The notes beneath the pieces are model-generated. The model was given only the letters and a program-made list of their open reading frames with translations. It ran no database searches and was not told the DNA's origin. This document shows positions 28,784-38,384 of a DNA stretch of 64,000 nucleotides, in pieces (positions within the stretch are counted from its first letter, which is position 1; every line of letters starts with the position of its first letter). The DNA is from Pedobacter sp. W3I1. Its GTDB lineage: Bacteria > Bacteroidota > Bacteroidia > Sphingobacteriales > Sphingobacteriaceae. Location: the NCBI RefSeq assembly GCF_030816015.1, contig NZ_JAUSXN010000001.1, positions 1,302,001 to 1,366,000 on the forward strand, given 5' to 3'. The position numbers and the translations under genes are program-made.

Positions 28784-30325
28784 CTACAAAGGTATATTTC
28801 CATGTTTCTTTCTTGGATTATTCACCACCTTATTTTCCAACATTTTAAAGGCTTTTATCAACTTTGAACGGGTTTGAACTGGTTCAATCACTTCATCAAC
28901 AAAACCACGTTCGGCAGCACGATAAGGGTTGGCAAAGATATCTGAATATAATTTTTCTTTCTCCAGCCATTTTTCTTCAGGGTTTTCTGCTGAAGTAATT
29001 TCTCTTTTAAAAATAATTTCTGCGGCACCTTTCGCGCCCATTACGGCAATTTCTGCACTTGGCCAGGCGTAATTCATATCTGCACCAATATGTTTGCTGT
29101 TCATTACATCGTAAGCGCCACCGTAAGCCTTTCTGGTAATCACCGTGATACGTGGCACCGTGGCTTCGCTAAAAGCATACAATAATTTTGCACCATTGGT
29201 GATAATACCATTCCACTCCTGATCTGTACCAGGTAAAAAACCAGGAACATCTTCAAATACCAATAATGGAATATTAAAGCAATCGCAAAAACGGACAAAT
29301 CGGGCTGCTTTGGTTGAAGAATTACTGTCCAAAACACCTGCTAAATAGGCCGGTTGATTGGCTACGATACCAATACTTCTCCCTGCAAGGCGCGCAAAGC
29401 CCACCACAATATTTTCAGCATAAGCTGCATGAACTTCTAAAAAGCTATCCGTATCGGTTACAGCAGCAATCACTTCACGTATATCGTAAGGTTGCGAAGC
29501 ATTTTCGGGCATAAAAGTGTTTAGTTCTGGCCGGCTTTCATCGGTTATTTCGTAAGGTAAATGACCGGCTATTTCCTCGCAATTTTGCGGCATATAGCTC
29601 AGTAGCTTCTTTACATGGTTAATCGCTTCGATTTCATTGGCACAGGCAAAATGGGTAACCCCCGACTTTGTAGCATGTGTACTGGCGCCTCCTAATTCTT
29701 CAGAAGTTACTTCTTCGTGCGTTACCGTCTTAACCACATTTGGGCCGGTAACAAACATATAAGACGTATTTTCTACCATTAAAATAAAATCGGTAATGGC
29801 TGGAGAATAAACAGCACCACCTGCACATGGGCCCATTATGGCCGATAGCTGTGGAATTACACCCGAAGCCTGTACATTTTTGTAAAAGATATCGGCATAA
29901 CCACCCAAAGAAACAACACCTTCCTGAATGCGGGCGCCACCACTATCGTTTAAACCGATTAACGGAGCGCCGTTTTTCATGGCCATATCCATAAGCTTGC
30001 AAATTTTCTCTGCATGGGTTTCAGAGAGTGAGCCACCAAACACAGTAAAATCCTGAGAAAATACATAAGTTAGCCTGCCATTAATTGTTCCATAACCTGT
30101 TACTACACCATCGCCCAGATATTTTTCGCGTTCCATACCAAAGTCTGTACTTCGGTGGGTAACCATCATGCCAATTTCTTCAAAGCTCCCTTCGTCCATT
30201 AAAAAATGAATGCGTTCGCGGGCAGTAAGTTTACCTTTTTTATGCTGACTATCGATTCGAGCTTGTCCGCCGCCAAGGTTTGCCTGGTTTATTTTATCTT
30301 TAAGTAATGCTATTTTTTTATCCAT
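28784..30325 (-). CDS. acyl-CoA carboxylase carboxyltransferase (beta) subunit
   Basis: 513 residues, the standard length for PCC/MCC beta subunits. The N-terminal half carries the acyl-CoA site [20 protein letters not shown] and [12 protein letters not shown]; the C-terminal half carries the biotin site with [12 protein letters not shown] and [18 protein letters not shown]. It transfers CO2 from biotin to an acyl-CoA, most likely propionyl-CoA. The biotin carboxylase/carrier subunits are not in the window. A tandem repeat array begins just upstream of the start. Confidence 0.93.
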   Translation of the reverse strand: MDKKIALLKDKINQANLGGGQARIDSQHKKGKLTARERIHFLMDEGSFEEIGMMVTHRSTDFGMEREKYLGDGVVTGYGTINGRLTYVFSQDFTVFGGSLSETHAEKICKLMDMAMKNGAPLIGLNDSGGARIQEGVVSLGGYADIFYKNVQASGVIPQLSAIMGPCAGGAVYSPAITDFILMVENTSYMFVTGPNVVKTVTHEEVTSEELGGASTHATKSGVTHFACANEIEAINHVKKLLSYMPQNCEEIAGHLPYEITDESRPELNTFMPENASQPYDIREVIAAVTDTDSFLEVHAAYAENIVVGFARLAGRSIGIVANQPAYLAGVLDSNSSTKAARFVRFCDCFNIPLLVFEDVPGFLPGTDQEWNGIITNGAKLLYAFSEATVPRITVITRKAYGGAYDVMNSKHIGADMNYAWPSAEIAVMGAKGAAEIIFKREITSAENPEEKWLEKEKLYSDIFANPYRAAERGFVDEVIEPVQTRSKLIKAFKMLENKVVNNPRKKHGNIPL

Positions 30326-30379
30326 TGCTGAAGCTATGAGATTTTAAAATTAAAAATTACTAGCGGTAATGCAAGGCCA

Positions 30380-32300
30380 ACGGAATGTTATTTATTCTCG
30401 AACTAAACACGATGTGGAGTAAAGCAAATGGTAGGGCTATAGTAGCAATGAAATGCTAACAGTAATTTGCAAAAGATAAAAGCCTTTTAAAACATTTGGA
30501 AATGATTGGTTCTGTGCTTTTGGCCATTTCAGTCCCGCTTTTTGGTACGATTTCCGATGAAAGATCGGAAGCTCTTCCCGGCAATCGGGTTTATTTAACT
30601 GAGTAGGTGCAGGAAATCCAAACCTTTCATCCACCATTAGGTAAGATTTTGGCGTTTTGAACAGGCTTTTGTTAAATAAAACCCGACAGCAGCGAACATC
30701 CCGATTTTTTTCTATCGGGATAAAGCGAATGGCGGGGCTACAGCACCTATGAAACGGACCTTTCATTTCCAAGTAGAATAATTATATTATTAGGAAACGG
30801 TTGGTTCTGTGCTTTTGGTCATTTCAGTGCTGCTTTTTGGTACGAGTTCCGATGAAAGATCGGAAGCTCTTCCCGACAATCAGGTTTATTTAACTGAGTA
30901 GGTGCAGGAAATCCAAACCTTTCATCCACCATTAGGTAAGATTTTGGCTTTTTGAACAGGCTTTTGTTAATAAACCTGACAGCAGCGAACATCCCGATTT
31001 TTTTTCTATCGGGATAAAGCGAATGGCGGGGCTACAGCACCTATGAAAGACTGCCCTTTCATTTCCTGAAAAGAAAAAATATTTAAGATTATTAGGAAAC
31101 GGTTGGTTCCTTGCTTTTGGCAATTTCAGTCCTGCTTTTTGGTACGAGTTCCGATGAAGGATCGGAAGCTCTTCCCGACAATCAGGTTTATTTAACTGAG
31201 TTCGGTGCAAGAAATCCAAACCTTTCATCCATCATTAGGTAAGATTTTGGCATCTTGAACAGGCTTTTGTTAAATAAACCCGACAGCAGCGAACGTCCCG
31301 ATTTTTTTCTATCGGGATAAAGCGAATGGCGGGCGACAGTACCTATGAAACTGACCTTTCATTTCCAAGTAGAATAATTATATTATTAGAAAACGGTTGG
31401 TTCTGTGCTTTTGGCCATTTCAGTCCTGCTTTTTGGTACGAGTTCCGATGAAAGATCGGAAGCTCTTCCCGGCAATCAGGTTTATTTAACTGAGTTCGGT
31501 GCAAGAAATCCAAACCTTTTATCCGCCATTAGATAAGATTTTGGCGTTTTGAACAGGCTTTTGTTAAATAAACCCGACAGGAGCGAACATCCCGATTTTT
31601 TTCTATCGGGATAAAGCGGATGGCAGGGCTACAGCACCTATGAAACTGACCTTTCATTTCCAAGTAGAATAATTATATTATTAGAAAACGGTTGGTTCTG
31701 TGCTTTTGGCTATTTCAGTCCTGCTTTTTGGTACGAGTTCCGATGAAAGATCGGAAGCTCTTCCCGACAATCAGGTTTATCTAACTGAGTAGGTGCAAGA
31801 AATCCAAACCTTTCATCCGCCATTAGATAAGATTTTGGCGTTTTGAACAGGCTTTTGTTAAATAAACCCGACAGGAGCGAACATCCCGATTTTTTTCTAT
31901 CGGGATAAAGCGGATGGCAGGGCTACAGCACCTATGAAAGGCAGCCCTTTCATTTCCTGAAAGAAAAAATATTTAAGATTATTAAGAAACGGTTTGGTTC
32001 CTTGCTTTTGGTCATTTCAGTGCTGCTTTTTGGTACGAGTTCCGATGAAAGATCGGAAGCTCTTCCCGGCAATCGGGTTTATTTAACTTAGGTCGGTGCA
32101 AGAAACCCAAGTCTTTTGTCCACTTATAGGTAAAATTGTGCTATTTGGAACCGGCTTTTGTTAACTAAACCTGACAGCAGCGCTATCCTTTTTGGCTTCG
32201 GTTAATTTTGTTTTTATAATAGATATTTCCAAAAAGATTTAGCGAATGGCAGGACTGCACTTACCGATAGTAGCAGAACCAATTGTTTTCTAAAACCTTT
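30380..32300. repeat. tandem array, about six copies of a 295-302 bp non-coding repeat (family B)
   Basis: The anchor TGGTTC near the start of each unit occurs at 30506, 30802, 31104, 31398, 31693 and 31995, giving periods of 296, 302, 294, 295 and 302. A partial unit precedes and the last one is degenerate. Each unit contains TTCCGATGAAAGATCGGAA (hairpin), CCCGACAGCAGCGAAC, CCCGATTTTTTTCTATCGGG (hairpin) and AAAGCGAATGGCGGGGCT. The alternation of two tail types (AAGTAGAATAATTATATTATTA versus AAGAAAAAATATTTAAGATTATTA) explains the two period classes. Confidence 0.92.
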
Positions 32301-32370
32301 AACGAACCTGCTTTTGTGCAAAGGATGGCTTTATTTCTGTTAAATTACATTTTTTTTACAGCTTAAAGCA

Positions 32371-32399
32371 TTGAAAAACCAATAATCCGTTTATTTTTG
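32371..32399 (+). promoter_or_regulatory. candidate promoter of the 114-residue protein
   Basis: TTG (32371) and TATTTTTG (32392-32399) are separated by 18 bases, close to the Bacteroidota -33/-7 layout, about 36 bases before the ATG at 32435. Confidence 0.4.
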
Positions 32400-32434
32400 T
32401 AACCGTTAGTATTAAAACAACATTAGAATTTTAG

Positions 32435-32779
32435 ATGTTTTTAAGGAAATACAAGTATTTAATCGTTGCCTCATTCATGTTCATCTTCATGGCGAAGATG
32501 GGTATATCTGGTGCGCCGGTATTTTGTACGAGTATTGACAAGGAAATCATGAACGCTGTAATCATGCAAATTGAGTTAGAGCATGACGGCGGGAAGGATA
32601 CCGCCAAAGACACTGCAAAATTTACCGATTTCAAACTCGTTGAACTTAATCATCCTATCTTTTCTTACGAGTTCTCTTCAAGCCATTTCTTTCTGAAGAG
32701 CAGTTTCATCGAACATTTCAAAAGATATGTAGATCCATATCACCCTACGGTGCCAACACCGCCACCTAACTTTATCTAG
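32435..32779 (+). CDS. hypothetical exported or membrane-anchored protein, 114 residues
   Basis: A hydrophobic N-terminus (about 8-26, ending near GISGAP) suggests a signal peptide or single anchor. The rest is mixed, with GGKDTAKDTAKFTDFKLVEL and a Pro-rich tail HPTVPTPPPNFI. No family recognised. It has a candidate promoter and is followed 155 bases later by the SulP gene on the same strand. It may be a small envelope protein; function unknown. Confidence 0.6.
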   Translation: MFLRKYKYLIVASFMFIFMAKMGISGAPVFCTSIDKEIMNAVIMQIELEHDGGKDTAKDTAKFTDFKLVELNHPIFSYEFSSSHFFLKSSFIEHFKRYVDPYHPTVPTPPPNFI

Positions 32780-32934
32780 TCTTTTTTATTGGGGTAATTA
32801 TTGTGCCTACTCAATGAACTGAGCATAAATGCTGTGTTTAAAATTTTCACACCGTAGTGTTATGGCTATTCTGAGATGGTTTAAGATTTCCCTCGCGATT
32901 TATTCGTTAAAATTTACTAGATAATTATATCGTT

Positions 32935-34542
32935 ATGCAAAAGTTTAACCCGGCCTTTTCAGGCTCGGATGTGAAGAAATATATTCTTAAAAAGAATTTA
33001 AAGAAAGATTTACCTGCAAGTATTGTAGTGTTTTTAGTGGCATTGCCATTATGTTTAGGTATTGCACTAGCCTCAGGTGCACCATTATTTGCTGGATTAA
33101 TTACAGGTATTATAGGAGGGGTAGTGGTTGCCTCTTTTAGCGGCTCGCAATTGAGCGTTAGTGGCCCTGCTGCGGGTTTAACCGTTATCGTTTTGGGCGC
33201 CATAACCTCTTTGGGCAGTTACCAAACCTTTTTACTTGCAGTTGTACTGGCAGGTGTATTGCAATTGATTTTAGGCCTGGTTAAAGCCGGAACCATTGGT
33301 AATTACTTCCCATCGAGTGTAATTGAGGGCATGCTTGCAGCAATCGGACTGATTTTGATTTTAAAACAGTTGCCACATGCTTTAGGTGTTGATACCGATT
33401 TTAGTGGCGATGAAGGGTTCTTTCAACAAGATCACGAAAATACTTTTTCTGCGATTACAGCAGCGGTAAGCCATTTTAGTTTGGCTGCGGTAGTTATCAG
33501 TTTATTATCGATAGCTATTCTGATCGTATGGCCTAAGTTTCCAAAATTAGCAGTTGTACCTGCTCCATTATTGGTGGTAACTTTAGGGGTTCTCGGCACT
33601 ATCCTTTTTGCGGGTACAGATCACCCATTGCGCCCCGATCAGATGGTTAAAATCCCGGTAGTTAATGGTTTCGGCGAATTTTTAGGCCTATTTACCATGC
33701 CTGATTTCTCTCAGTTAGCTAATAAAAATGTTTATATTACAGCTGCAACCATTGCTGTTGTAGCAAGTTTAGAAACTTTATTAAGTATAGAGGCTGTAGA
33801 TAAAATAGATCCGATTAAACGCGTATCGCCAACAAACAGAGAGTTAATGGCTCAGGGTTTAGGTAATATTGCCAGCGGTATGGTGGGTGGTTTACCTATG
33901 ACGTCGGTAATTGTACGGAGTTCGGCAAATGTAAATGCTGGTGCCAGAACGAAGATGTCGGCTATTTTTCATGGTGGTTGGTTACTGTTATCCTTGTTGT
34001 TTATCCCTGGATTAATTAACATGATTCCACTATCGTGTTTAGCTGCAATCCTTTTGGTAACTGGATACAAATTAACCCGGATTAGTTTATTTAAACACAT
34101 GTATCACAAAGGCTGGGATCAGTTCGTCCCATTTGTAGTTACAGTGTTGGCGGTATTATTTACCGATCTGCTAAAAGGAGTGGCCGTTGGTATGTTGGTT
34201 TCTATTTTCTATTTACTCCGTACCAATATGCGTAACCCGTTCTTTTACAGGATTACAAACGAAGGCGACAAAAAGCATATCAGAATTAAACTGGCAGAGG
34301 AAGTTTCTTTCTTAAATAAAGCAGCGATACAAGTAGTTTTAACGAATATTCCGAAAGAAACAGATGTAATTATTGATGGTTCGAATGCCAGGTATATCGA
34401 TCCTGACGTATTGGAAACGATTTATAATTACAAACATAATGCCTATACCAAGGGTATTATCGTCACATTGGAGAATATCCAAAAACATTATACAGTACCA
34501 AAATTAAATATTAAAGTAGAAGAAGATATTAATAAATTATAG
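32935..34542 (+). CDS. SulP-family anion transporter, probably bicarbonate
   Basis: 535 residues with 10-12 membrane segments between about 25 and 430. ASGAPLFAGLITGIIGG and SGPAAGLTVIVLGAI are the SulP signature area, and the C-terminal 100 residues (about 435-535) form a STAS-like domain. A carbonic anhydrase gene follows after 2 bases. In several bacteria this pairing means that the carrier takes up bicarbonate, so bicarbonate is a better guess than sulfate here (inference). Confidence 0.9.
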   Translation: MQKFNPAFSGSDVKKYILKKNLKKDLPASIVVFLVALPLCLGIALASGAPLFAGLITGIIGGVVVASFSGSQLSVSGPAAGLTVIVLGAITSLGSYQTFLLAVVLAGVLQLILGLVKAGTIGNYFPSSVIEGMLAAIGLILILKQLPHALGVDTDFSGDEGFFQQDHENTFSAITAAVSHFSLAAVVISLLSIAILIVWPKFPKLAVVPAPLLVVTLGVLGTILFAGTDHPLRPDQMVKIPVVNGFGEFLGLFTMPDFSQLANKNVYITAATIAVVASLETLLSIEAVDKIDPIKRVSPTNRELMAQGLGNIASGMVGGLPMTSVIVRSSANVNAGARTKMSAIFHGGWLLLSLLFIPGLINMIPLSCLAAILLVTGYKLTRISLFKHMYHKGWDQFVPFVVTVLAVLFTDLLKGVAVGMLVSIFYLLRTNMRNPFFYRITNEGDKKHIRIKLAEEVSFLNKAAIQVVLTNIPKETDVIIDGSNARYIDPDVLETIYNYKHNAYTKGIIVTLENIQKHYTVPKLNIKVEEDINKL

Positions 34543-34544
34543 TT

Positions 34545-35201
34545 ATGTGCGCAAAAACAATAGATACGAAAGATATAACATACGATAGCCTGTTACAGGG
34601 TAATAAGGACTGGGTTAAAGATATGATCGACAATGATCCTGCCTTTTTTGATAAACTTTCTGAAGGCCAAAGTCCACCTGTATTGTGGATTGGTTGTTCT
34701 GATAGCCGTGTACCTGCAAACCAAATAACCAACACTAAACCAGGCGATATTTTCGTTCACAGAAATATTGCCAATGTGGTGGTGCATACCGATATGAATT
34801 TACTTTCAGTACTGGATTATTCCATTAATGTGTTAAAAGTAAAGCATGTAATTGTATGCGGTCACTATGGTTGTGGTGGTGTGAAAGCTGCATTAGGCAA
34901 TAAACAGGTTGGAATTATTGATAACTGGTTAAGAAACATCCGCGATGTATACCGTACTCACGAACGTGAAATGGCTACAATCAAAGATCCTGATCAGCGA
35001 TTTGACCGATTAGTGGAATTAAATGCTATTGAGGGCGCTGCAAATGTAACCAACACATCAATTGTACAAAGCGCCTGGGCCAATGGCCAGGAGCTAGCCG
35101 TACATGCCTGGGTTTACAGCATAAAAACAGGAATCATCAAAGACCTTAAAGTAACTTGTACTTGTCTTGATGATGTTGCCCCTGCATTTAAAGTAGGATA
35201 A
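34545..35201 (+). CDS. beta-class carbonic anhydrase
   Basis: 218 residues. The zinc ligands are Cys51 and Asp53 neighbourhood in GCSDSRVPA, and His107 with Cys110 in CGHYGCGGVKAAL, as in beta carbonic anhydrases. It interconverts CO2 and bicarbonate in the cytoplasm. It starts 2 bases after the SulP gene, so the two are cotranscribed and probably work together to hold inorganic carbon or balance pH. A hairpin terminator follows at 35237. Confidence 0.95.
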   Translation: MCAKTIDTKDITYDSLLQGNKDWVKDMIDNDPAFFDKLSEGQSPPVLWIGCSDSRVPANQITNTKPGDIFVHRNIANVVVHTDMNLLSVLDYSINVLKVKHVIVCGHYGCGGVKAALGNKQVGIIDNWLRNIRDVYRTHEREMATIKDPDQRFDRLVELNAIEGAANVTNTSIVQSAWANGQELAVHAWVYSIKTGIIKDLKVTCTCLDDVAPAFKVG

Positions 35202-35236
35202 AAACACCACAAAGGTGTTATTTTTTAGTTGTTAGG

Positions 35237-35268
35237 AAAAGCTCCCGATTTTACATCGGGGGCTTTTA
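35237..35268. terminator. bidirectional terminator after the carbonic anhydrase gene
   Basis: AAAAGCTCCCGATTTT and ATCGGGGGCTTTTA form a stable stem between convergent genes, with T-rich flank. It overlaps the last codons of the minus-strand gene. Confidence 0.75.
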
Positions 35269-35526
35269 TTTTTTTGTGGTATTGGGTATGTTTCCTGCTT
35301 CACCCTTATTTCCTTTTTCAGCATCTGTTCTTGCTTCTTCAGAACCAAAATCGCCTCCTCCAAAATCCCGGCTAAGATTTCCAGCATCGCTTTCTACCGT
35401 GTTTTTCTTTTCATTGTCGTTACTTCGATGGCGTGGCACCTGCTGATCGGGCATGTTGGTTTTATCAGCGCTGTTATCTGCATTTTTATCGCCCAAATTT
35501 TCGTTGTTATCTTTTATATTTTCCAT
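35266..35526 (-). CDS. small hydrophilic protein, unknown
   Basis: 86 residues, very rich in Asn, Asp, Lys, Glu and Gly, with no hydrophobic segment; likely disordered. Reads MENIKDNNENLGDKNADNS at the start. Such proteins are common in Sphingobacteriaceae and may be stress-related, but I recognise no family. The base composition differs from non-coding surroundings, and a terminator follows, which supports that it is real. Confidence 0.5.
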   Translation of the reverse strand: MENIKDNNENLGDKNADNSADKTNMPDQQVPRHRSNDNEKKNTVESDAGNLSRDFGGGDFGSEEARTDAEKGNKGEAGNIPNTTKK

Positions 35527-35726
35527 GATATTTTAACTTTATATAAGTAGAACAGCAAGAACCAGAGATGGTTTTAAAAGTGTTTACGCGTTGTGAAAAT
35601 TAAAGAATGAAATTTTCGTTGCAGATGTGTTTATCACTATAGTTATGTTAACACTCTGAACAGCTGTGGCCTATCTTTTAATTAAAGTAGATTAAGAAGA
35701 CAACTTTGCAAATTCTCTTTAAAAAA

Positions 35727-35756
35727 GAAAAACCCCTGATTGCTCAGCGGTTTTTC
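35727..35756 (-). terminator. intrinsic terminator of pruA
   Basis: On the minus strand GAAAAACC-GCTGA...TCAGG-GGTTTTTC with an inner CTGA/TCAG pair and a following T-rich stretch, 30 bases after the pruA stop. Confidence 0.8.
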
Positions 35757-35786
35757 TTCATATTTATAACATTAATAATGCAAAAG

Positions 35787-37421
35787 TTAATCTTCTGCTA
35801 AGAATGGATAACGGTAGTCAGTTGGAGGATTAAAAGTTTCTTTAATGGTACGTGGAGAAACCCAGCGCAATAAATTGATCATTGCCCCAGCTTTATCATT
35901 CGTACCTGATCCTCTTGCTCCACCAAATGGTTGTTGACCAACTACGGCACCTGTACATTTATCGTTAATGTAAAAATTACCGGCTGAGTTGCGTAAGGCA
36001 TAACTGGCTTTTTCTATAGCATATCTATCTTGTGATAAAATAGCTCCTGTTAATGCATAAGGCGAAGTGGTATCGATTATTTCTAAAATCTGATCAAATT
36101 CCTGATCTTGGTATACGTATACAGATAATACCGGACCAAAAAGTTCCTCACACATGGTGGTATATTTCGGATCATCAACTACTAAGACAGTAGGTTCGAT
36201 AAAATAACCTTTGCTCTTATCGTAGTTGCCACCGGCAATAACTTCAACTCCCTTATCTTTTTTAGCCTGATCGATATATTTAGCCAGTTTATCGAAAGAA
36301 CGCTCATCAATAACGGCATTAATAAAGTTGCTGAAATCTTCTGTTCCGCCCATTTTAAATGAAGCTAAATCTCTGATCATTAATTTTTTAATCTCAGGCC
36401 ACAGACTTTTTGGGATATAAGTACGGCTGGCTGCAGAACATTTTTGCCCCTGATATTCGAACGCGCCCCTAACAATTGCAGTAACTGAAGCAGCAACGTC
36501 TGCACTTGGGTGAACCAGAATAAAATCTTTACCTCCAGTTTCGCCCACTATGCGTGGATATGATTTGTACTTATGGATGTTTGTTCCGATTGTTTTCCAG
36601 ATTTCCTGAAAAACTTTTGTTGAGCCTGTAAAGTGAATGCCTGCAAAATCAGCATGATTAAAAACCACATCACCAACTTCAGGACCATCTGCAAAAATAA
36701 GATTAATTACGCCGTCAGGTAAGCCTGCTTCGCGGAAAACCTGCATAATTACATTAGCCGCATAAACTTGCGTATCTGCAGGTTTCCAAACCACCACATT
36801 ACCCATCATGGCTACACAAGCAGGTAAATTACCAGCAATTGCGGTAAAGTTAAAAGGTGTTAAAGCAAATATAAAACCCTCTAAAGGACGTTGTTCCGTT
36901 CTGTTCCACATGCCATTTGGCGATACTGGTGGCTGTTGGCCATAAATATCCTGCATATAACTTACGTTAAAGCGTAAGAAATCAACCAGCTCACAAGCCG
37001 CATCAATTTCAGCCTGATAGGCATTTTTACTTTGCCCAAGCATGGTTGCCGCATTAATTTGGTAGCGGTATTTTGTAGCAAACAAATCAGCAGCTTTCAT
37101 AAAAATAGCAGCTCTATGTTCCCAGGCTAAAGCTTCCCAATCTGCCTTGGCACCCAAAGCAGCATCTATGGCTTGTTTTACATGGCTTTTATCTCCATAA
37201 CTAAAGGTAGCCAGTACATGTTGATGATCGTGTGGAGCTACCACTTTCTTTTTATTTTTAGTATGTACCTCTTGTCCGCCAATAAACATCGGAATATCCA
37301 ATTGTTTAGCACGCGCATCGGCAATAGCCTCCTTTAAAAGCGAACGCTCTTTTGTTCCTGGTGCATAGCTATTTATGGGCTCGTTAACCGGGGTAGGTAC
37401 GTTAAAAAATCCTTTAAGCAT
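35787..37421 (-). CDS. pruA: L-glutamate gamma-semialdehyde dehydrogenase
   Basis: 544 residues. The aldehyde dehydrogenase fold is complete: NAD-binding TPFNFTAIAGNLP and FTGSTKVFQEIWK, the general base Glu in VGETGGKDFILVHP, and the nucleophile Cys in YQGQKCSAASRTYIP. The sequence matches the PruA (P5C dehydrogenase) branch, including the C-terminal GQQPFGGARGSGTNDKAGA. It oxidises the semialdehyde from proline to glutamate. Proline dehydrogenase is not adjacent. Has its own terminator. Confidence 0.95.
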   Translation of the reverse strand: MLKGFFNVPTPVNEPINSYAPGTKERSLLKEAIADARAKQLDIPMFIGGQEVHTKNKKKVVAPHDHQHVLATFSYGDKSHVKQAIDAALGAKADWEALAWEHRAAIFMKAADLFATKYRYQINAATMLGQSKNAYQAEIDAACELVDFLRFNVSYMQDIYGQQPPVSPNGMWNRTEQRPLEGFIFALTPFNFTAIAGNLPACVAMMGNVVVWKPADTQVYAANVIMQVFREAGLPDGVINLIFADGPEVGDVVFNHADFAGIHFTGSTKVFQEIWKTIGTNIHKYKSYPRIVGETGGKDFILVHPSADVAASVTAIVRGAFEYQGQKCSAASRTYIPKSLWPEIKKLMIRDLASFKMGGTEDFSNFINAVIDERSFDKLAKYIDQAKKDKGVEVIAGGNYDKSKGYFIEPTVLVVDDPKYTTMCEELFGPVLSVYVYQDQEFDQILEIIDTTSPYALTGAILSQDRYAIEKASYALRNSAGNFYINDKCTGAVVGQQPFGGARGSGTNDKAGAMINLLRWVSPRTIKETFNPPTDYRYPFLAED

Positions 37422-37609
37422 ATTTTATTTTTTATGATTTGTGCAAAGATAAAGCTTTTTGAGGTAGGCAATTCTATTATTCTGTAAAGAAAATAGGGCA
37501 AACGTTTGACTGGAATAGTCAGGAGTCGGAAGTCTGAAGATCGAAGGCCGTGAGCAGGTACTTTTAAAGAAGTTATGGTTAAAATCTGAGTGGTTTGGGC
37601 GCTGCATGC

Positions 37610-37656
37610 AGAGTTGACAACTTTGCTAGTGGGGCGGCAAGAAAGTTGTCAACTCT
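37610..37656. repeat. AGTTGACAACTTT palindromic repeat (family C), probable terminator of the LytTR operon
   Basis: AGAGTTGACAACTTT (37610-37624) and AAAGTTGTCAACTCT (37642-37656) form a perfect 15-bp stem two bases after the regulator stop codon. A second copy follows the ABC exporter gene at 48088-48131. Confidence 0.75.
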
Positions 37657-37658
37657 GG

Positions 37659-38384
37659 TTATAAAAGCAGCTTTTGTTTCATCATATCCAAAAAATCTTT
37701 ACGGTAAGTCTCGCCTATTAATATTTCTGCTGAAATTCCTTTTAGAATGATCCTGTTTCCGTCTATTGAGGTGATTTTATTAAGCGCTACTATAAACGAT
37801 TTCTGCACCCGGATAAATTGCGCTTTAGGCAATCTTTCTTCTACATCCTTCATCGTCAGGAGTGCCAGTGTTCTAATTCCATTATGATGAAAAGCGATAT
37901 AGTTTTTCATGCCTTCAACAAAATCAATTTCGGCGATATTAATTTTCAGCATTTTGCCTTTAGCCTCTGTTTTAACCATAAAATAATCATCATCCTGCTG
38001 GTTGGCAGGTACGTTTGCTTTTTTGGTGTTGATTATCTTTTGGGCTTTATTTATAGCTTGTAGAAAACGAGGCAGCGGGATTGGCTTAACTAAATAATCC
38101 ACCACATCAAGATCAAAACCAGCAGTAGCAAACTCCTTATAGGCGGTAGTAAGTATCACCTGTACATCTTTGTTATTCATCGTTTGGATGAAATCAATTC
38201 CTGATATCTCTGGCATATGAATATCTAAAAAAATGAGATCTACCGGGTTACTACTTAAAAAGCTTAGTGCATCAATGGGATTGATAAATGTTGCGGTGAT
38301 GTGTATTGCCGCAACAGATTTTAGGTAATGTTGTATTACTTCAATGGCATGGTCTTCGTCATCAACTATAATGCAGTTAATCAT
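37659..38384 (-). CDS. LytTR-family response regulator
   Basis: 241 residues. The receiver (1-120) has Asp8-Asp9 and phospho-acceptor Asp54 in LIFLDIHMPEISG. The C-terminal 100 residues are a LytTR DNA-binding domain (IDFVEGMKNYIAFHHNG, FIRVQKSFIVALNKI, LIGETYRKDF). The start overlaps the kinase stop in ATGA. LytTR regulators such as AgrA and ComE control peptide-signal and bacteriocin genes in Firmicutes; here peptide genes and a peptide exporter are the neighbours, so it may regulate them (inference). Confidence 0.93.
   Translation of the reverse strand: MINCIIVDDEDHAIEVIQHYLKSVAAIHITATFINPIDALSFLSSNPVDLIFLDIHMPEISGIDFIQTMNNKDVQVILTTAYKEFATAGFDLDVVDYLVKPIPLPRFLQAINKAQKIINTKKANVPANQQDDDYFMVKTEAKGKMLKINIAEIDFVEGMKNYIAFHHNGIRTLALLTMKDVEERLPKAQFIRVQKSFIVALNKITSIDGNRIILKGISAEILIGETYRKDFLDMMKQKLLL

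Larger units (their letters stand above)
30326..32434. other. 2.1-kb gene-free stretch filled by a tandem repeat array
   Basis: No protein-coding gene is credible here. Minus-strand frames at 30437-30772 and 30932-31228 are just translations of the repeat. The stretch holds the array described next and, at its right edge, the promoter of the 114-residue protein. Confidence 0.8.

Noticed and set aside
30437..31228. Minus-strand frames of 111 and 98 codons in the repeat array
   Set aside because: They are translations of the tandem repeat; copies of the unit carry different stops and no start is conserved.
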